48,754 nt of DNA from Prolixibacteraceae bacterium. GTDB lineage: Bacteria; Bacteroidota; Bacteroidia; Bacteroidales; Prolixibacteraceae. The notes under the pieces were generated by a model. The model made no database searches, was not told the DNA's origin, and saw nothing but the letters and a program-made list of their open reading frames with translations. This document shows positions 40,957-48,754 of this stretch, one piece after another (within the stretch, counting starts at the first letter, position 1; the number at the start of each line of letters is the position of its first letter). Location of the stretch: assembly GCA_030602265.1 (NCBI GenBank), contig JAUWAB010000028.1:1-48754 (forward strand), given 5' to 3'. The translations under genes and the position numbers were made by a program.

Positions 40957-42801
40957 ATGAATAGAAGAAACATATATAGTTTCATGGCATTCCTCCTCTT
41001 TTCAGTGATTGTTCTCACATCCTGTACGGAGGAAATGTCAGAGGTGAGGCTGGACCCCAAATTATCCACTACCCAGCTGATGAATGTCACTTCTGACTCA
41101 GCCACGGTTGTCGGTTTTGTAGTTGCCCAGGGCGATGGTTTCACGGAAAGGGGTATCTGTTACAACACCTCTCCCAACCCAACCATCAACGATAAGAAGG
41201 TGGCCTATACGGGTGAACTTAAATCAGCTGCCTTTAGCATCCGTCTGGGTGGTCTGAACTATGCGACTAAGTATTACGCAAGGGCTTACGCTATTAATCC
41301 TGACGGAGTTATCTACGGAGAAGAACAGACATTCACTACTTTGCCTGTTGTTCCGGTCCTGACGACGACGGCTATAACGGCTATCACCGGGAACTCTGCC
41401 AGTGGCGGTGGTAACGTTACCATAGGTGGCGGTGCCGAGGTTACTGTCCGGGGTATTTGTTTCAGCACGACCAATCCTCCCACCATCGCCGACAGCAAAA
41501 CAACGGATGATAAGGGAACGGGTGCTTTTACCAGCCAGCTTACCGGACTGAAGGGGAACACCACCTATTATGTAAGGGCTTATGCCACCAACAGTGCGGG
41601 TACAGGTTATGGTCCGGTGGTTACTTTCAAGACCCTGGTTGACCTTCCGGTGGTTACCACCACTCCGGCTACGGCCATTACCAAAACCAGTGCCGCCTCC
41701 GGAGGTGTTGTCTCCTACGACGGTGGTGCTGAGGTTACTGAAAGGGGTATTGTATGGGGCAGATCTGCTGAGCCTACCGTTTCTGACAACAAGATAACCG
41801 CAGGTACAGGCACCGGTGCATTTGTCAGCAGCCTGACCGGCCTCGAGCTGTTTACTACCTATCATGTACGCGCCTATGCCATGAATAGTGCAGGTGTAGC
41901 CTACGGATCCAATATCCAGTTTACTACCCTTGCCAATACCCGTACCTGGAATATTCCGGGGGATTATGTGGAAGCCAGCTATCCGGGTCTCGGACTGGCC
42001 AACTGGTCGCCCGACAGATCTCCGCAGGTCATGAGTACCGTATCGGCGCCGGATCATCTGGAAGGTTATGTATATATGGCCAATTCCTCGAACCAGTGGA
42101 AATTTGCTACCCAGAACAACTGGGATGGCCCCAATTACGGCGGACGCATCGGAGTACTTGATCCTTCAGGTGATAACTATAATTTGCCCAAAGGATACTA
42201 CAAAATCAATGCGAATGCTGCAGACATGACCTTTACGGCCATCGCAACCGAATGGGGCGTAATAGGTGATGCCACACCGAAAGGATGGGACGATGAAACT
42301 CCGCTTACTTACTATCCAGCACTGAAAACCTGGAGAGGCGGAATACACCTGAAAGCTGCCCAGTTCAAATTCAGGGCAAACCATTCCTGGGATTACAATT
42401 ACGGAAGTTCCTCAGGAAATGAAAAGCTCAATGCCGGCGGGGATAACATTCCGGTAGGCCTTGAAGCTGATTATTATATCATTCTTGATCTGAGCAAACC
42501 CAATGAGTATACCTACTCGGCCAATCGCTGGGGACTTATCGGAGATGCCACTCCCGGAGGATGGGGTACCGATACCGATATGACCTGGGATCCGGTTAAT
42601 AAGGTATTGAAAATTACCCTTGACCTGGTGGCCGGAAGCTTTAAGTTCAGGGCTAACGATTCCTGGGATTATAATCTCGGAGGTGATCTTAACAATCTGA
42701 CACCCAACGGGGATAATATTCCTGTAGCCTCTCCCGGAAATTATACCATCACGCTTGACTTATCAGGAAGTAGCATTAAGTCTACTGTAACAAAGAATTA
42801 G
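40957..42801 (+). CDS. SusF-like lipoprotein with three fibronectin-type and up to three starch-binding modules
   Basis: 614-residue surface lipoprotein: VLTSC, Cys23. Three tandem Fn3-like repeats fill about 30-325, each with an ERGI or VRGI core (FTERGICYNTSPNPTI, VTVRGICFSTTNPPTI, VTERGIVWGRSAEPTV) and an ending like YYVRAYATNSAGTGYG. Then come three stretches of about 90-100 residues: 330-430 (WKFATQNNWDGPNYGG), 431-525 (WGVIGDATPKGWD, FKFRANHSWDYNYG) and 526-614 (WGLIGDATPGGWG, FKFRANDSWDYNLGG). The last two are clear SusE/SusF-type starch-binding modules, the first a diverged one. The Fn3 repeats probably act as a stalk. Same operon as susCDE. Confidence 0.88.
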   Translation: MNRRNIYSFMAFLLFSVIVLTSCTEEMSEVRLDPKLSTTQLMNVTSDSATVVGFVVAQGDGFTERGICYNTSPNPTINDKKVAYTGELKSAAFSIRLGGLNYATKYYARAYAINPDGVIYGEEQTFTTLPVVPVLTTTAITAITGNSASGGGNVTIGGGAEVTVRGICFSTTNPPTIADSKTTDDKGTGAFTSQLTGLKGNTTYYVRAYATNSAGTGYGPVVTFKTLVDLPVVTTTPATAITKTSAASGGVVSYDGGAEVTERGIVWGRSAEPTVSDNKITAGTGTGAFVSSLTGLELFTTYHVRAYAMNSAGVAYGSNIQFTTLANTRTWNIPGDYVEASYPGLGLANWSPDRSPQVMSTVSAPDHLEGYVYMANSSNQWKFATQNNWDGPNYGGRIGVLDPSGDNYNLPKGYYKINANAADMTFTAIATEWGVIGDATPKGWDDETPLTYYPALKTWRGGIHLKAAQFKFRANHSWDYNYGSSSGNEKLNAGGDNIPVGLEADYYIILDLSKPNEYTYSANRWGLIGDATPGGWGTDTDMTWDPVNKVLKITLDLVAGSFKFRANDSWDYNLGGDLNNLTPNGDNIPVASPGNYTITLDLSGSSIKSTVTKN

Positions 42802-42817
42802 TTTTAATCAGAATCAG

Positions 42818-42850
42818 GAGGGTTGCCTTGACCGGGCAGCCCTCTTTTTT
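42818..42850 (+). terminator. Terminator inside the sus operon, before the amylase
   Basis: GAGGGTTGCC (42818-42827) pairs with GGCAGCCCTC (42835-42844) with one G-T pair, loop of 7 bases, followed by six Ts. It lies in the 67-base gap between the SusF-like gene and the amylase gene on the same strand. Confidence 0.82.
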
Positions 42851-42868
42851 CTATTTATTTTCATCCAC

Positions 42869-45592
42869 ATGAACCGTTTACTGACTTTATTCATCGTTGT
42901 CATTTTATCCCTGAAATCAGGGTATACCCAAATTACCACCGAACCGGCCATGCCAGTGGCAGCAAAGGAAGTAATTGTCACTTTTAACTCCGCGCAGGAA
43001 AGCCGTTTGGGATATTTCACCGGTGATTTGTATGCACACACCGGAGTGGGCATTGAAGGCGAAGGCAATTGGAAGAATGTCATCGGAACCTGGGGAAATA
43101 ACGCTGTCCAGCCAAAACTGACGAATAAAGGTAACGGTATTTATGAACTCAGAATAAGCCCTGATCTGTATACATTCTATTCCGTGGCTGCCTCTAAAAA
43201 GATTGTGAATATGTCGTTTGTCTTCCGGTCATCTGACCAAACCAGACAGACAGAAGACTTGTTCGTAACCGTATTCGAAGAGGGATTGTTTGTGCAATTC
43301 ACCAAACCGGTCGATAATTCGGTGCTGTTTGTCAATTCCCCGGTTGAGGTATCTTTTAATGCTTCCATATCAGCGTCGTTATCCTTGTTTGTTGATGATC
43401 AGTTGGTTTCACAGGCCGATGGAAAAAACCTCAGTTATTCGGTCAGTTTTGCTGAAAGCGGGAACCACTGGCTGATCGCCAGGGCAGTGCAAAGTGGCGA
43501 AACAAGCCATGACTCTTTATATGTGACCGTACAGGGCAGTGTGCCACAATCTCCCAAACCATCAGCCTACAGGAAAGGAATCAATTATCTGTCGGATACT
43601 GCAGCAGGGCTGGTATTATGGGCCCCTCAGAAGAACTATGTGTATGTGTTGGGTGATTTCAATGACTGGCGGCCAGACAACGCCTATCTGATGAACAAGG
43701 ATGGCGACTATTTCTGGATGGAGGTAGACAACCTGACACCGGGGAAACAGTACGTATTTCAGTATTTCATAGACAGCGATATCCGGATTGCCGATCCGTA
43801 TACTGAACAAACGTCAGATCCCGAAGATCAGTGGATACCTTCGGCTTCATATCCGGGGCTTGTTCCTTATCCGGCCGGAAAAGCAACAGGAATTGCCTCT
43901 GTGCTTCAAACGGCCCAGATTCCCTATTCCTGGGAAATTCATGATTTTGTGCCACCCCCGGTCGACCGGTTAGTCATATATGAAGTGCTGATCAGGGATT
44001 TTACCGATCAGCGAACGTATCTTTCTGTCATTGAGAAGCTGGACTATCTGAAGACGCTGAATGTGAATGTTCTCGAACTGATGCCGGTTAATGAGTTTGA
44101 AGGAAACCTGAGCTGGGGTTATAATCCATCTTTTTATTTTGCCCCCGATAAGTTTTATGGTCACCGGAATGACCTGAAACGGCTCATTGATGAGGCTCAC
44201 AAACGGGGAATTGCCGTGGTGATTGACATGGTCCTAAACCACAGTTACGGGCAGAGCCCTTTGGCCCGGATGTACCTCGATAAGGCTACAGGCCGGCCGG
44301 CAGCCAATAATCCATGGTACAACCCACAGCATAATTTCCAGAATCCGGATGCGCAGTGGGGTTATGATTTCAACCATGAAAGTATCCACACCAGGGCATT
44401 GGTCGACAGTATCAACAGTTTCTGGATAAATGAATATAAGGTTGATGGTTTCCGGTTTGATTTCACCAAGGGTTTCTCCAATACACCTTTCGGGCCTGGC
44501 GACTGGGGCAGTGCCTACGATGCGGCCAGGATTGCCAATTTGAAACGCATGGCCGACGAAATCAGAAAAAGAAAAAGTGATGCGTTGATCATTTTTGAAC
44601 ATCTTTCAGATAATTCTGAAGAAAGGGAATTAGCCAATTATGGAATTCTCCTCTGGGGGAACATGAATGGAAGTTACAGAAGTGCAGCCAAGGGTTTTTC
44701 TTCAGATTTATCATGGGGATTACATCAGAGCAGGAACTGGACGGTTCCGCACCTGATCAGCTATATGGAAAGCCACGATGAGGAAAGAGTGCTTGTCGAC
44801 TGTCTTCAGAACGGACTGAATGAAGGGGCCTACGATACCAGGAATTTCAGTATTGCCATCGACCGGATGAAACTGAATTCGGTTTTTCTGCTTCCGCTTC
44901 CAGGCTCAAAAATGATCTGGCAATTTGGGGAACTGGGGTATGACTATTCCATTAATCACAATGGGAGATTGGGTTTAAAACCTGTAGTCTGGAACTATAC
45001 GGATAATCCGGTCAGATATGATTTATACAAAACCAAAGCCCGGCTTAATTTCCTGAAACAGAAATACGAGGAATTTTCTAATCCTGTATTCCAGGGAAGC
45101 CTGAACTCCACCGTTAAATGGTACAGGCTTACCAATGGTGACCATCACGTGGTGGTAGTCGGGAATTTTGGCCTGACGGCCCAATCAGCTACCATAAATT
45201 TCCCCGTTACCGGGTTGTGGTATGACTATTTCGGGGCGACAACCTACAGTGTCACCCAATCTTCACAGCAGGTCAGCCTCGCACCGGGGCAATACCGGAT
45301 GTACAGCACCCGGAAATTTGATGATCCCTTTTTAATCAATGATATAAATACTATTACCGGAAGCACGGATGTTCTTCTTTATCCAAATCCGGCTGTGAGT
45401 GAGGTCAGCATTAGTTCGGGATCGGTAATAACCGGAATTGAGGTCAGAAATGTATCAGGGCAGCTGGTTTATTCCGGACAATATTCTGAAATGAAGGTTG
45501 TTTTACCGGTAAACCGTTTTCCTGCAGGTTTGTATTTGGTATCGGTTATTCAGGGGAGTGAAATGTCCCAACGGAAACTGATAATCCAATAA
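42869..45592 (+). CDS. Secreted GH13 alpha-amylase with T9SS sorting domain
   Basis: 907-residue extracellular starch-degrading enzyme. Signal peptide (1-20), then N-terminal beta modules (about 21-230; QITTEPAMPVAAKEVIVTF and a second Ig-like piece), a CBM48/E-set module (about 235-330: GLVLWAPQKNYVYVLGDFND), and the GH13 barrel from about 365 (VIYEVLIRDFTDQRTYLSV). GH13 regions: VVIDMVLNHSYG; VDGFRFDFTKGF with nucleophile Asp531; IIFEHLS with acid/base Glu577; YMESHDEERV with Asp637. A beta-domain follows, and residues about 830-907 form a type A T9SS sorting domain (LLYPNPAVSEVSI, GLYLVSVIQG, then SQRKLIIQ). The protein is thus carried by the type IX system. It comes 67 bases and a terminator after the SusF-like gene. 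Confidence 0.93.
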   Translation: MNRLLTLFIVVILSLKSGYTQITTEPAMPVAAKEVIVTFNSAQESRLGYFTGDLYAHTGVGIEGEGNWKNVIGTWGNNAVQPKLTNKGNGIYELRISPDLYTFYSVAASKKIVNMSFVFRSSDQTRQTEDLFVTVFEEGLFVQFTKPVDNSVLFVNSPVEVSFNASISASLSLFVDDQLVSQADGKNLSYSVSFAESGNHWLIARAVQSGETSHDSLYVTVQGSVPQSPKPSAYRKGINYLSDTAAGLVLWAPQKNYVYVLGDFNDWRPDNAYLMNKDGDYFWMEVDNLTPGKQYVFQYFIDSDIRIADPYTEQTSDPEDQWIPSASYPGLVPYPAGKATGIASVLQTAQIPYSWEIHDFVPPPVDRLVIYEVLIRDFTDQRTYLSVIEKLDYLKTLNVNVLELMPVNEFEGNLSWGYNPSFYFAPDKFYGHRNDLKRLIDEAHKRGIAVVIDMVLNHSYGQSPLARMYLDKATGRPAANNPWYNPQHNFQNPDAQWGYDFNHESIHTRALVDSINSFWINEYKVDGFRFDFTKGFSNTPFGPGDWGSAYDAARIANLKRMADEIRKRKSDALIIFEHLSDNSEERELANYGILLWGNMNGSYRSAAKGFSSDLSWGLHQSRNWTVPHLISYMESHDEERVLVDCLQNGLNEGAYDTRNFSIAIDRMKLNSVFLLPLPGSKMIWQFGELGYDYSINHNGRLGLKPVVWNYTDNPVRYDLYKTKARLNFLKQKYEEFSNPVFQGSLNSTVKWYRLTNGDHHVVVVGNFGLTAQSATINFPVTGLWYDYFGATTYSVTQSSQQVSLAPGQYRMYSTRKFDDPFLINDINTITGSTDVLLYPNPAVSEVSISSGSVITGIEVRNVSGQLVYSGQYSEMKVVLPVNRFPAGLYLVSVIQGSEMSQRKLIIQ

Positions 45593-45606
45593 GACATTCC
45601 AATTCA

Positions 45607-46824
45607 TCAGGATTTGGCGATCATTTCCACCTCCCGGAATACCCTGAAGAAGTTACCGCCCCAGATTTTGAGGATGTCTTCTTCGGAATAGCCGCGGACT
45701 AACAATTCCCTGGTAATGTTAGGGAACTGGCTGACATCGTTGCAGCCCGAAAGTCCGCCCCCACCGTCGAAATCACTGCCGATGCCCACATAGTCGACAC
45801 CGACCAGCCTGACCACATGGTCGATATGATCCACCAGGTCGCTGACGGTAGCCAGTTTTTTAGGGTATTTCTCCCGGATCTCGTTCCACTGGCGCCGGAA
45901 TTCCGCCTTTTCTGCGTCGTCCATAGCCGGCCACTTTTCGTTGTAGATCTTCCTCATTTCCTGGTCTTTCTGATATCTTACCGTTGTTGTGTCGGGATCT
46001 TTCACATATTCCGAAAGCAGACAAATCTGGATAACGCCCCCGTTTTTGGCCAAAGCACGGATCATATCATCGGTCATATTACGATCGCTCCGCGCGATAG
46101 CCCGCACGCTGCTGTGTGAAGCGATCACCGGTGCGTTGCTGGTTTCGATAACGTCGAAGAATGACTTATCGGAGATATGGGAGACGTCGACCATCATTCC
46201 CAGCCGGTTCATTTCCCTGACCACTTCCTTTCCGAAGGCGCTCAGGCCGTTATGTTCCGGTTTCGCCCTGTCGGTCGACGAATCGCATAGGTCGTTGTGG
46301 TAGGAATGGCTCAGGGTGATGTAGCGGACACCTTTTTTGTAAAATGATTCCACCCGGGACAGGTCTTTAGCCAGAGGAAACCCGTTTTCCAGGCCGATAT
46401 AGATGGCCCTTTTACCCTTCTGGCTTATTTTTTCAGCATCTACTGACGCAACGGCAATCTCCGCCTGGTCTGAATACCTGTTTACCTGGGCGATAGTCGT
46501 ATCGATCATCTCCATGGCCAGGGCATAGGCTTCATCGTAATTTTGGGGAGTTCTGGGTTTCTGACCTACGAATGCGGCAAAAAACATGGCATCCAGTCCG
46601 CCCTCTTTCATCCTTGGAAGGTCTACCTGGCCGGTGGATTGCTTCCTGCCAATATCAAAGCCGCTTCTTTGCATGTTCATCGGCGTGTCGCAATGGGTGT
46701 CTATGGTCAGGGCTTTTTCATGTACCCGTTTCACTTCGGCTTCGGATACGTTTCTCCGTGGTTGCCCCGAAAGCTGGAACCCGGTCAGTAAAATCAAAAG
46801 GCCAACTGAAATCTTAATGTTCAT
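45607..46824 (-). CDS. Membrane dipeptidase, family M19 (renal dipeptidase-like)
   Basis: 405-residue exported zinc dipeptidase that splits dipeptides, including those with D-residues at the C-terminal position. Signal peptide MNIKISVGLLILLTGFQLSG. Zinc-site residues in family order: TIDTHCDTPM (HxD), the Glu of IGLENGFPLA, the His of TLSHSYHND, and the His of ASHSSVRAI; VDVSHISDKSF and GIGSDFDGG are further signature pieces. The frame is open to 46854, but the Met at 46824 starts a proper signal peptide. It converges with the amylase, 14 bases between stops. It complements DPP7 and the other peptidases in peptide use. Confidence 0.93.
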   Translation of the reverse strand: MNIKISVGLLILLTGFQLSGQPRRNVSEAEVKRVHEKALTIDTHCDTPMNMQRSGFDIGRKQSTGQVDLPRMKEGGLDAMFFAAFVGQKPRTPQNYDEAYALAMEMIDTTIAQVNRYSDQAEIAVASVDAEKISQKGKRAIYIGLENGFPLAKDLSRVESFYKKGVRYITLSHSYHNDLCDSSTDRAKPEHNGLSAFGKEVVREMNRLGMMVDVSHISDKSFFDVIETSNAPVIASHSSVRAIARSDRNMTDDMIRALAKNGGVIQICLLSEYVKDPDTTTVRYQKDQEMRKIYNEKWPAMDDAEKAEFRRQWNEIREKYPKKLATVSDLVDHIDHVVRLVGVDYVGIGSDFDGGGGLSGCNDVSQFPNITRELLVRGYSEEDILKIWGGNFFRVFREVEMIAKS

Positions 46825-46960
46825 GCGGATAATTGTTTTAATTATAATGGCCACTTTCGTATATGCTTAACAATATTCTTTTCAGACCTTAAAAATGCAG
46901 AAAAGATTAATTGCATCCCCATAAAATCGAATGCAGCGCAAGTTAAAATAATTTTGAGGA

Positions 46961-48370
46961 TTACATTTTCCCCTGTGGATTCCTGATCCAGTCGCCACGT
47001 TGAAACTTTACCGGATCGCCGGTTATTTTCAAAGCGAAAGCGGGTAAGTCTTTTCCGTCGAAATTTCCGGAACTCATTAACAGCAGGTTTGCCTCTTTCC
47101 AGTCCATTTTTTCAAGATGGTCAAACAATTCACCGGAGTCGGTAAGTACCTGAAGGCCTCTCTTCTGAAATCCTGCCGATATCATTTCCGGGGTGATGGG
47201 CTCCAGTTTTTTGTGTTCCACTGTGTGTGGGTTGTAGTATACAAAGGCCAGATCGGCTTCTTCCATGCATTGGTTGTAATGTGGGAGGAACTCCTTTTTG
47301 AGTGAGCTGAAGGTGTGCAGTTCCATGCAGGCGACCAGTCTTCGTCCGGGAAATTGCTGCTTTACGGCACGGGTGGTTGCCTGCAATTTGGACGGAGAGT
47401 GGGCAAAATCCCGGAAAACCGTGGTTTGGTCATTCGCGGAAAGAACCTCGAGCCTTCGGGCTGCCCCTGAAAATGTCCGGATAGCCCGGTAAAACTGCTC
47501 ATTCGTTACGCCCAGCGCCAGGCAAACCGATTGGGCAGCCGAGATATTCTGCAGGTTGTGCTCCCCGAAAATTTTCAGCCTGATCTCCCGTTCGCCTGCC
47601 TTGAGGTAAGTGGTGTGGTCTTCAGTTATATATGGATGGATGTTGTATCCCTCTGTCCGGATATGGTGCTGTTCCGCGGCAATTTCCCTCAGAAGGGGAT
47701 CTTCATCATAATAGCAGAGTGTTCCGCCGGGTTCAATCAGCCGGGCAAAGATCCTGAACTGCTCCACATATCCTTCGAACGTCGGGAATACGTTGATATG
47801 GTCCCAGGCAATTCCACTGAGCACTGCGATATGCGGATGGTACAGATGGAATTTGGGGCGGCGGTCGGTAGGAGAGGAGAGGTATTCGTCGCCCTCAAAG
47901 ACCGCAATATGTGCGCTTTCGGAGAGACCAACCATGGTTTCAAAGCCTTCAAGCTGTGCTCCCACCATATAGTCGAATGCAATATGGTTTTCCCTGAGCA
48001 CATGCATGATCATGGAGGTGATGGTGGTTTTGCCGTGGCTTCCGCCAATCACGACACGGGTTTTGTCCCTGGTTTGTTCGTAAAGGAACTCCGGGTAGGA
48101 GAAGATTTTCAGTCCTAGCTCCCTTGCTCTTTGAAGTTCAGGATTATTTTCACGGGCATGCATACCGAGAATCACAGCATCCAGGTCTGGGCTGATCCGG
48201 TCCGGATCCCAGCCTTCCTGCTCCGGAAGCAATCCGTAACCGGCAAGCCGGGATTTGGATGGTTCGAAGATTTCATCGTCCGAGCCGGTAATCACATATC
48301 CTTTCTGGTGCAGCGCAATGGCCAGATTATGCATGGCGCTTCCGCCTATGGCAATAAAGTGTATTCTCAT
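46961..48370 (-). CDS. mpl: UDP-MurNAc:L-Ala-gamma-D-Glu-meso-DAP ligase
   Basis: 469-residue cytoplasmic Mur ligase that reattaches recovered murein tripeptide to UDP-N-acetylmuramate, an ATP-driven step in cell-wall recycling. N-terminal Rossmann domain (MRIHFIAIGGSAMHNLAIAL), central ATP-binding domain with P-loop IGGSHGKTTITSM (about 109-121) and EGDEYLSSPTDRRPKF (about 160-175), which is the Mpl-specific acidic segment, then GIAWDHINVFPT, and C-terminal domain (RDFAHSPSKLQAT). MurC would show a different central motif, so Mpl is preferred. It lies 8 bases after the orphan glycoside hydrolase piece on the same strand. Confidence 0.92.
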   Translation of the reverse strand: MRIHFIAIGGSAMHNLAIALHQKGYVITGSDDEIFEPSKSRLAGYGLLPEQEGWDPDRISPDLDAVILGMHARENNPELQRARELGLKIFSYPEFLYEQTRDKTRVVIGGSHGKTTITSMIMHVLRENHIAFDYMVGAQLEGFETMVGLSESAHIAVFEGDEYLSSPTDRRPKFHLYHPHIAVLSGIAWDHINVFPTFEGYVEQFRIFARLIEPGGTLCYYDEDPLLREIAAEQHHIRTEGYNIHPYITEDHTTYLKAGEREIRLKIFGEHNLQNISAAQSVCLALGVTNEQFYRAIRTFSGAARRLEVLSANDQTTVFRDFAHSPSKLQATTRAVKQQFPGRRLVACMELHTFSSLKKEFLPHYNQCMEEADLAFVYYNPHTVEHKKLEPITPEMISAGFQKRGLQVLTDSGELFDHLEKMDWKEANLLLMSSGNFDGKDLPAFALKITGDPVKFQRGDWIRNPQGKM

Positions 48371-48378
48371 TTCTTCAT

Positions 48379-48633
48379 TTAAACGAGGTAAAGATAATTA
48401 CCTTTTGTTTTCCGGCTAATAGTAGATCGCCGGAACTCTTTCAATGATCCTGCGAATGGTTTTTCTTCTCCGGTGGCTACCCGGTATACCCTGCGGTGAG
48501 TCTCCATGGCTGCATCAATCAGTTCCTGATGTGGATTATTGCAGATATCGAACAGCCCGATGTTGTAATTTTCCCCGTCAAACCGTCCGAAAATCGGCTG
48601 GTCGAGCCACTGGAAATAATGGATTCCAATCAT
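48379..48633 (-). pseudogene. Orphan C-terminal fragment of a glycoside hydrolase
   Basis: 84 codons whose first about 55 residues (GIHYFQWLDQPIFGRFDGEN, then YNIGLFDICN and HRRVYRVATGE) look like the C-terminal end of a large exported glycoside hydrolase of the agarase/beta-galactosidase type (GH-A clan), where HyFQWxDQPxxGRxDGEN is the last part of the catalytic domain. The remaining 500 or so residues are absent: upstream bases belong to the SMP-30 gene in another frame, which stops 14 bases before this ATG. The tail (about residues 60-84) is not similar to anything I recognise. Most likely a gene remnant left by deletion; an expressed small protein is possible but no start signal supports it. 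Confidence 0.6.
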
Positions 48634-48647
48634 TTCGGGCCTGATTC

Positions 48648-48754
48648 CTACCTGACTCCCTTTACCTTCATCCTCAGGCTGTAGAGATACTGGGAAGCGG
48701 TAATATAAAGGGTTTTCATGTCTTTCCCCCCGAAACAGACATTGGCTGTCCAGT
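48648..48754 (-). CDS. C-terminus of an SMP-30/gluconolactonase/LRE-family protein (cut by window end)
   Basis: The last 34 codons of a gene whose remainder lies beyond the window. The peptide has NVCFGGKDMKTLYITA and ends LYSLRMKVKGVR, as in the C-terminal strand of SMP-30/gluconolactonase six-bladed propellers, which hydrolyse sugar lactones. The stop codon is at 48648-48650. The short alternative frame through the same bases is open too, but only this one gives family sequence. Confidence 0.7.
   Translation of the reverse strand, partial: WTANVCFGGKDMKTLYITASQYLYSLRMKVKGVR

Noticed and set aside
41224-42057. 277-codon open frame on the minus strand, rich in Arg, Gly and Ser
   Set aside because: Antisense to the Fn3 repeats of the SusF-like gene; its own repeats mirror those repeats.
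42818-42850. Hairpin before the amylase as a riboswitch
   Set aside because: Only a simple stem with a T-run is present in a 67-base gap; no space for an aptamer.
48634-48754. Upstream in-frame extension of the 84-codon glycoside hydrolase piece to the window end
   Set aside because: The frame is open but its peptide is not hydrolase-like; the frame one base away gives the SMP-30 C-terminus instead.

Overview
The window comes from a member of the Bacteroidota, most likely a Bacteroidales/Marinilabiliales-type environmental or gut anaerobe. Evidence: a SusC/SusD/SusE/SusF-type outer-membrane starch locus, a type IX secretion sorting domain on an alpha-amylase, the eukaryote-like single-chain glycyl-tRNA synthetase, an S46 dipeptidyl-peptidase, GIN-domain, DUF3244-like and DUF4834-like proteins, and repeated matches to the Bacteroidota promoter (-33 TTG, -7 TAnnTTTG). 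No rRNA, tRNA, CRISPR array, phage or transposase gene was seen. All functional calls come from reading motifs, with no database search.

Layout. Positions 1-8850 hold a sugar N-acetyltransferase, a glycosyltransferase, glyS, a DUF4834 membrane protein, an S37-type peptidase, a cyclophilin lipoprotein, a small conserved protein, a RIC/YtfE-type di-iron hemerythrin protein overlapping a LuxR-type regulator, and an SRPBCC/GyrI-like membrane protein. Positions 9070-17190 hold a DPP7-type S46 peptidase, RNase HI, a GIN-domain lipoprotein, a secreted Ig-like protein, an S41 processing protease, pheS and an MBL-fold hydrolase. Positions 17260-23530 form a minus-strand block: coiled-coil membrane protein, TonB receptor with its small His-rich partner, a 97-residue protein and a Big_5 lipoprotein. 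Positions 23630-28630 hold a degenerate GlpD-like protein, RNase R, a TetR regulator and a coiled-coil secreted protein.

Positions 28970-45592 are a starch/maltodextrin utilisation locus of two divergent halves around a LacI regulator. The minus-strand half is lacI, an MFS sugar transporter, a GH65-like protein and a periplasmic GH13 enzyme. The plus-strand half is susC, susD, a SusE-like and a SusF-like lipoprotein, then, after an internal terminator, a T9SS-secreted GH13 amylase. Inferred flow: the secreted amylase and SusE/F/D bind and cut starch at the surface, SusC imports oligosaccharides, the periplasmic GH13 trims them, and the MFS carrier takes products to the cytoplasm. The GH65-like protein sits where maltose phosphorylase is expected but appears to have lost its N-terminal domain, catalytic acid and phosphate site. 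Palindromic LacI-type operators lie before both halves.

Positions 45600-48754 hold an M19 dipeptidase, the Mpl murein-recycling ligase, an orphan C-terminal piece of a glycoside hydrolase, and the end of an SMP-30/gluconolactonase gene cut by the window edge.

The most notable signals are two probable pseudoenzymes kept as open genes (GH65-like, GlpD-like), a His-rich small protein paired with a CxxC-plug TonB receptor, a hemerythrin/LuxR pair whose receiver-like domain is degenerate and carries CxxC, and a candidate small RNA at 28729-28860.
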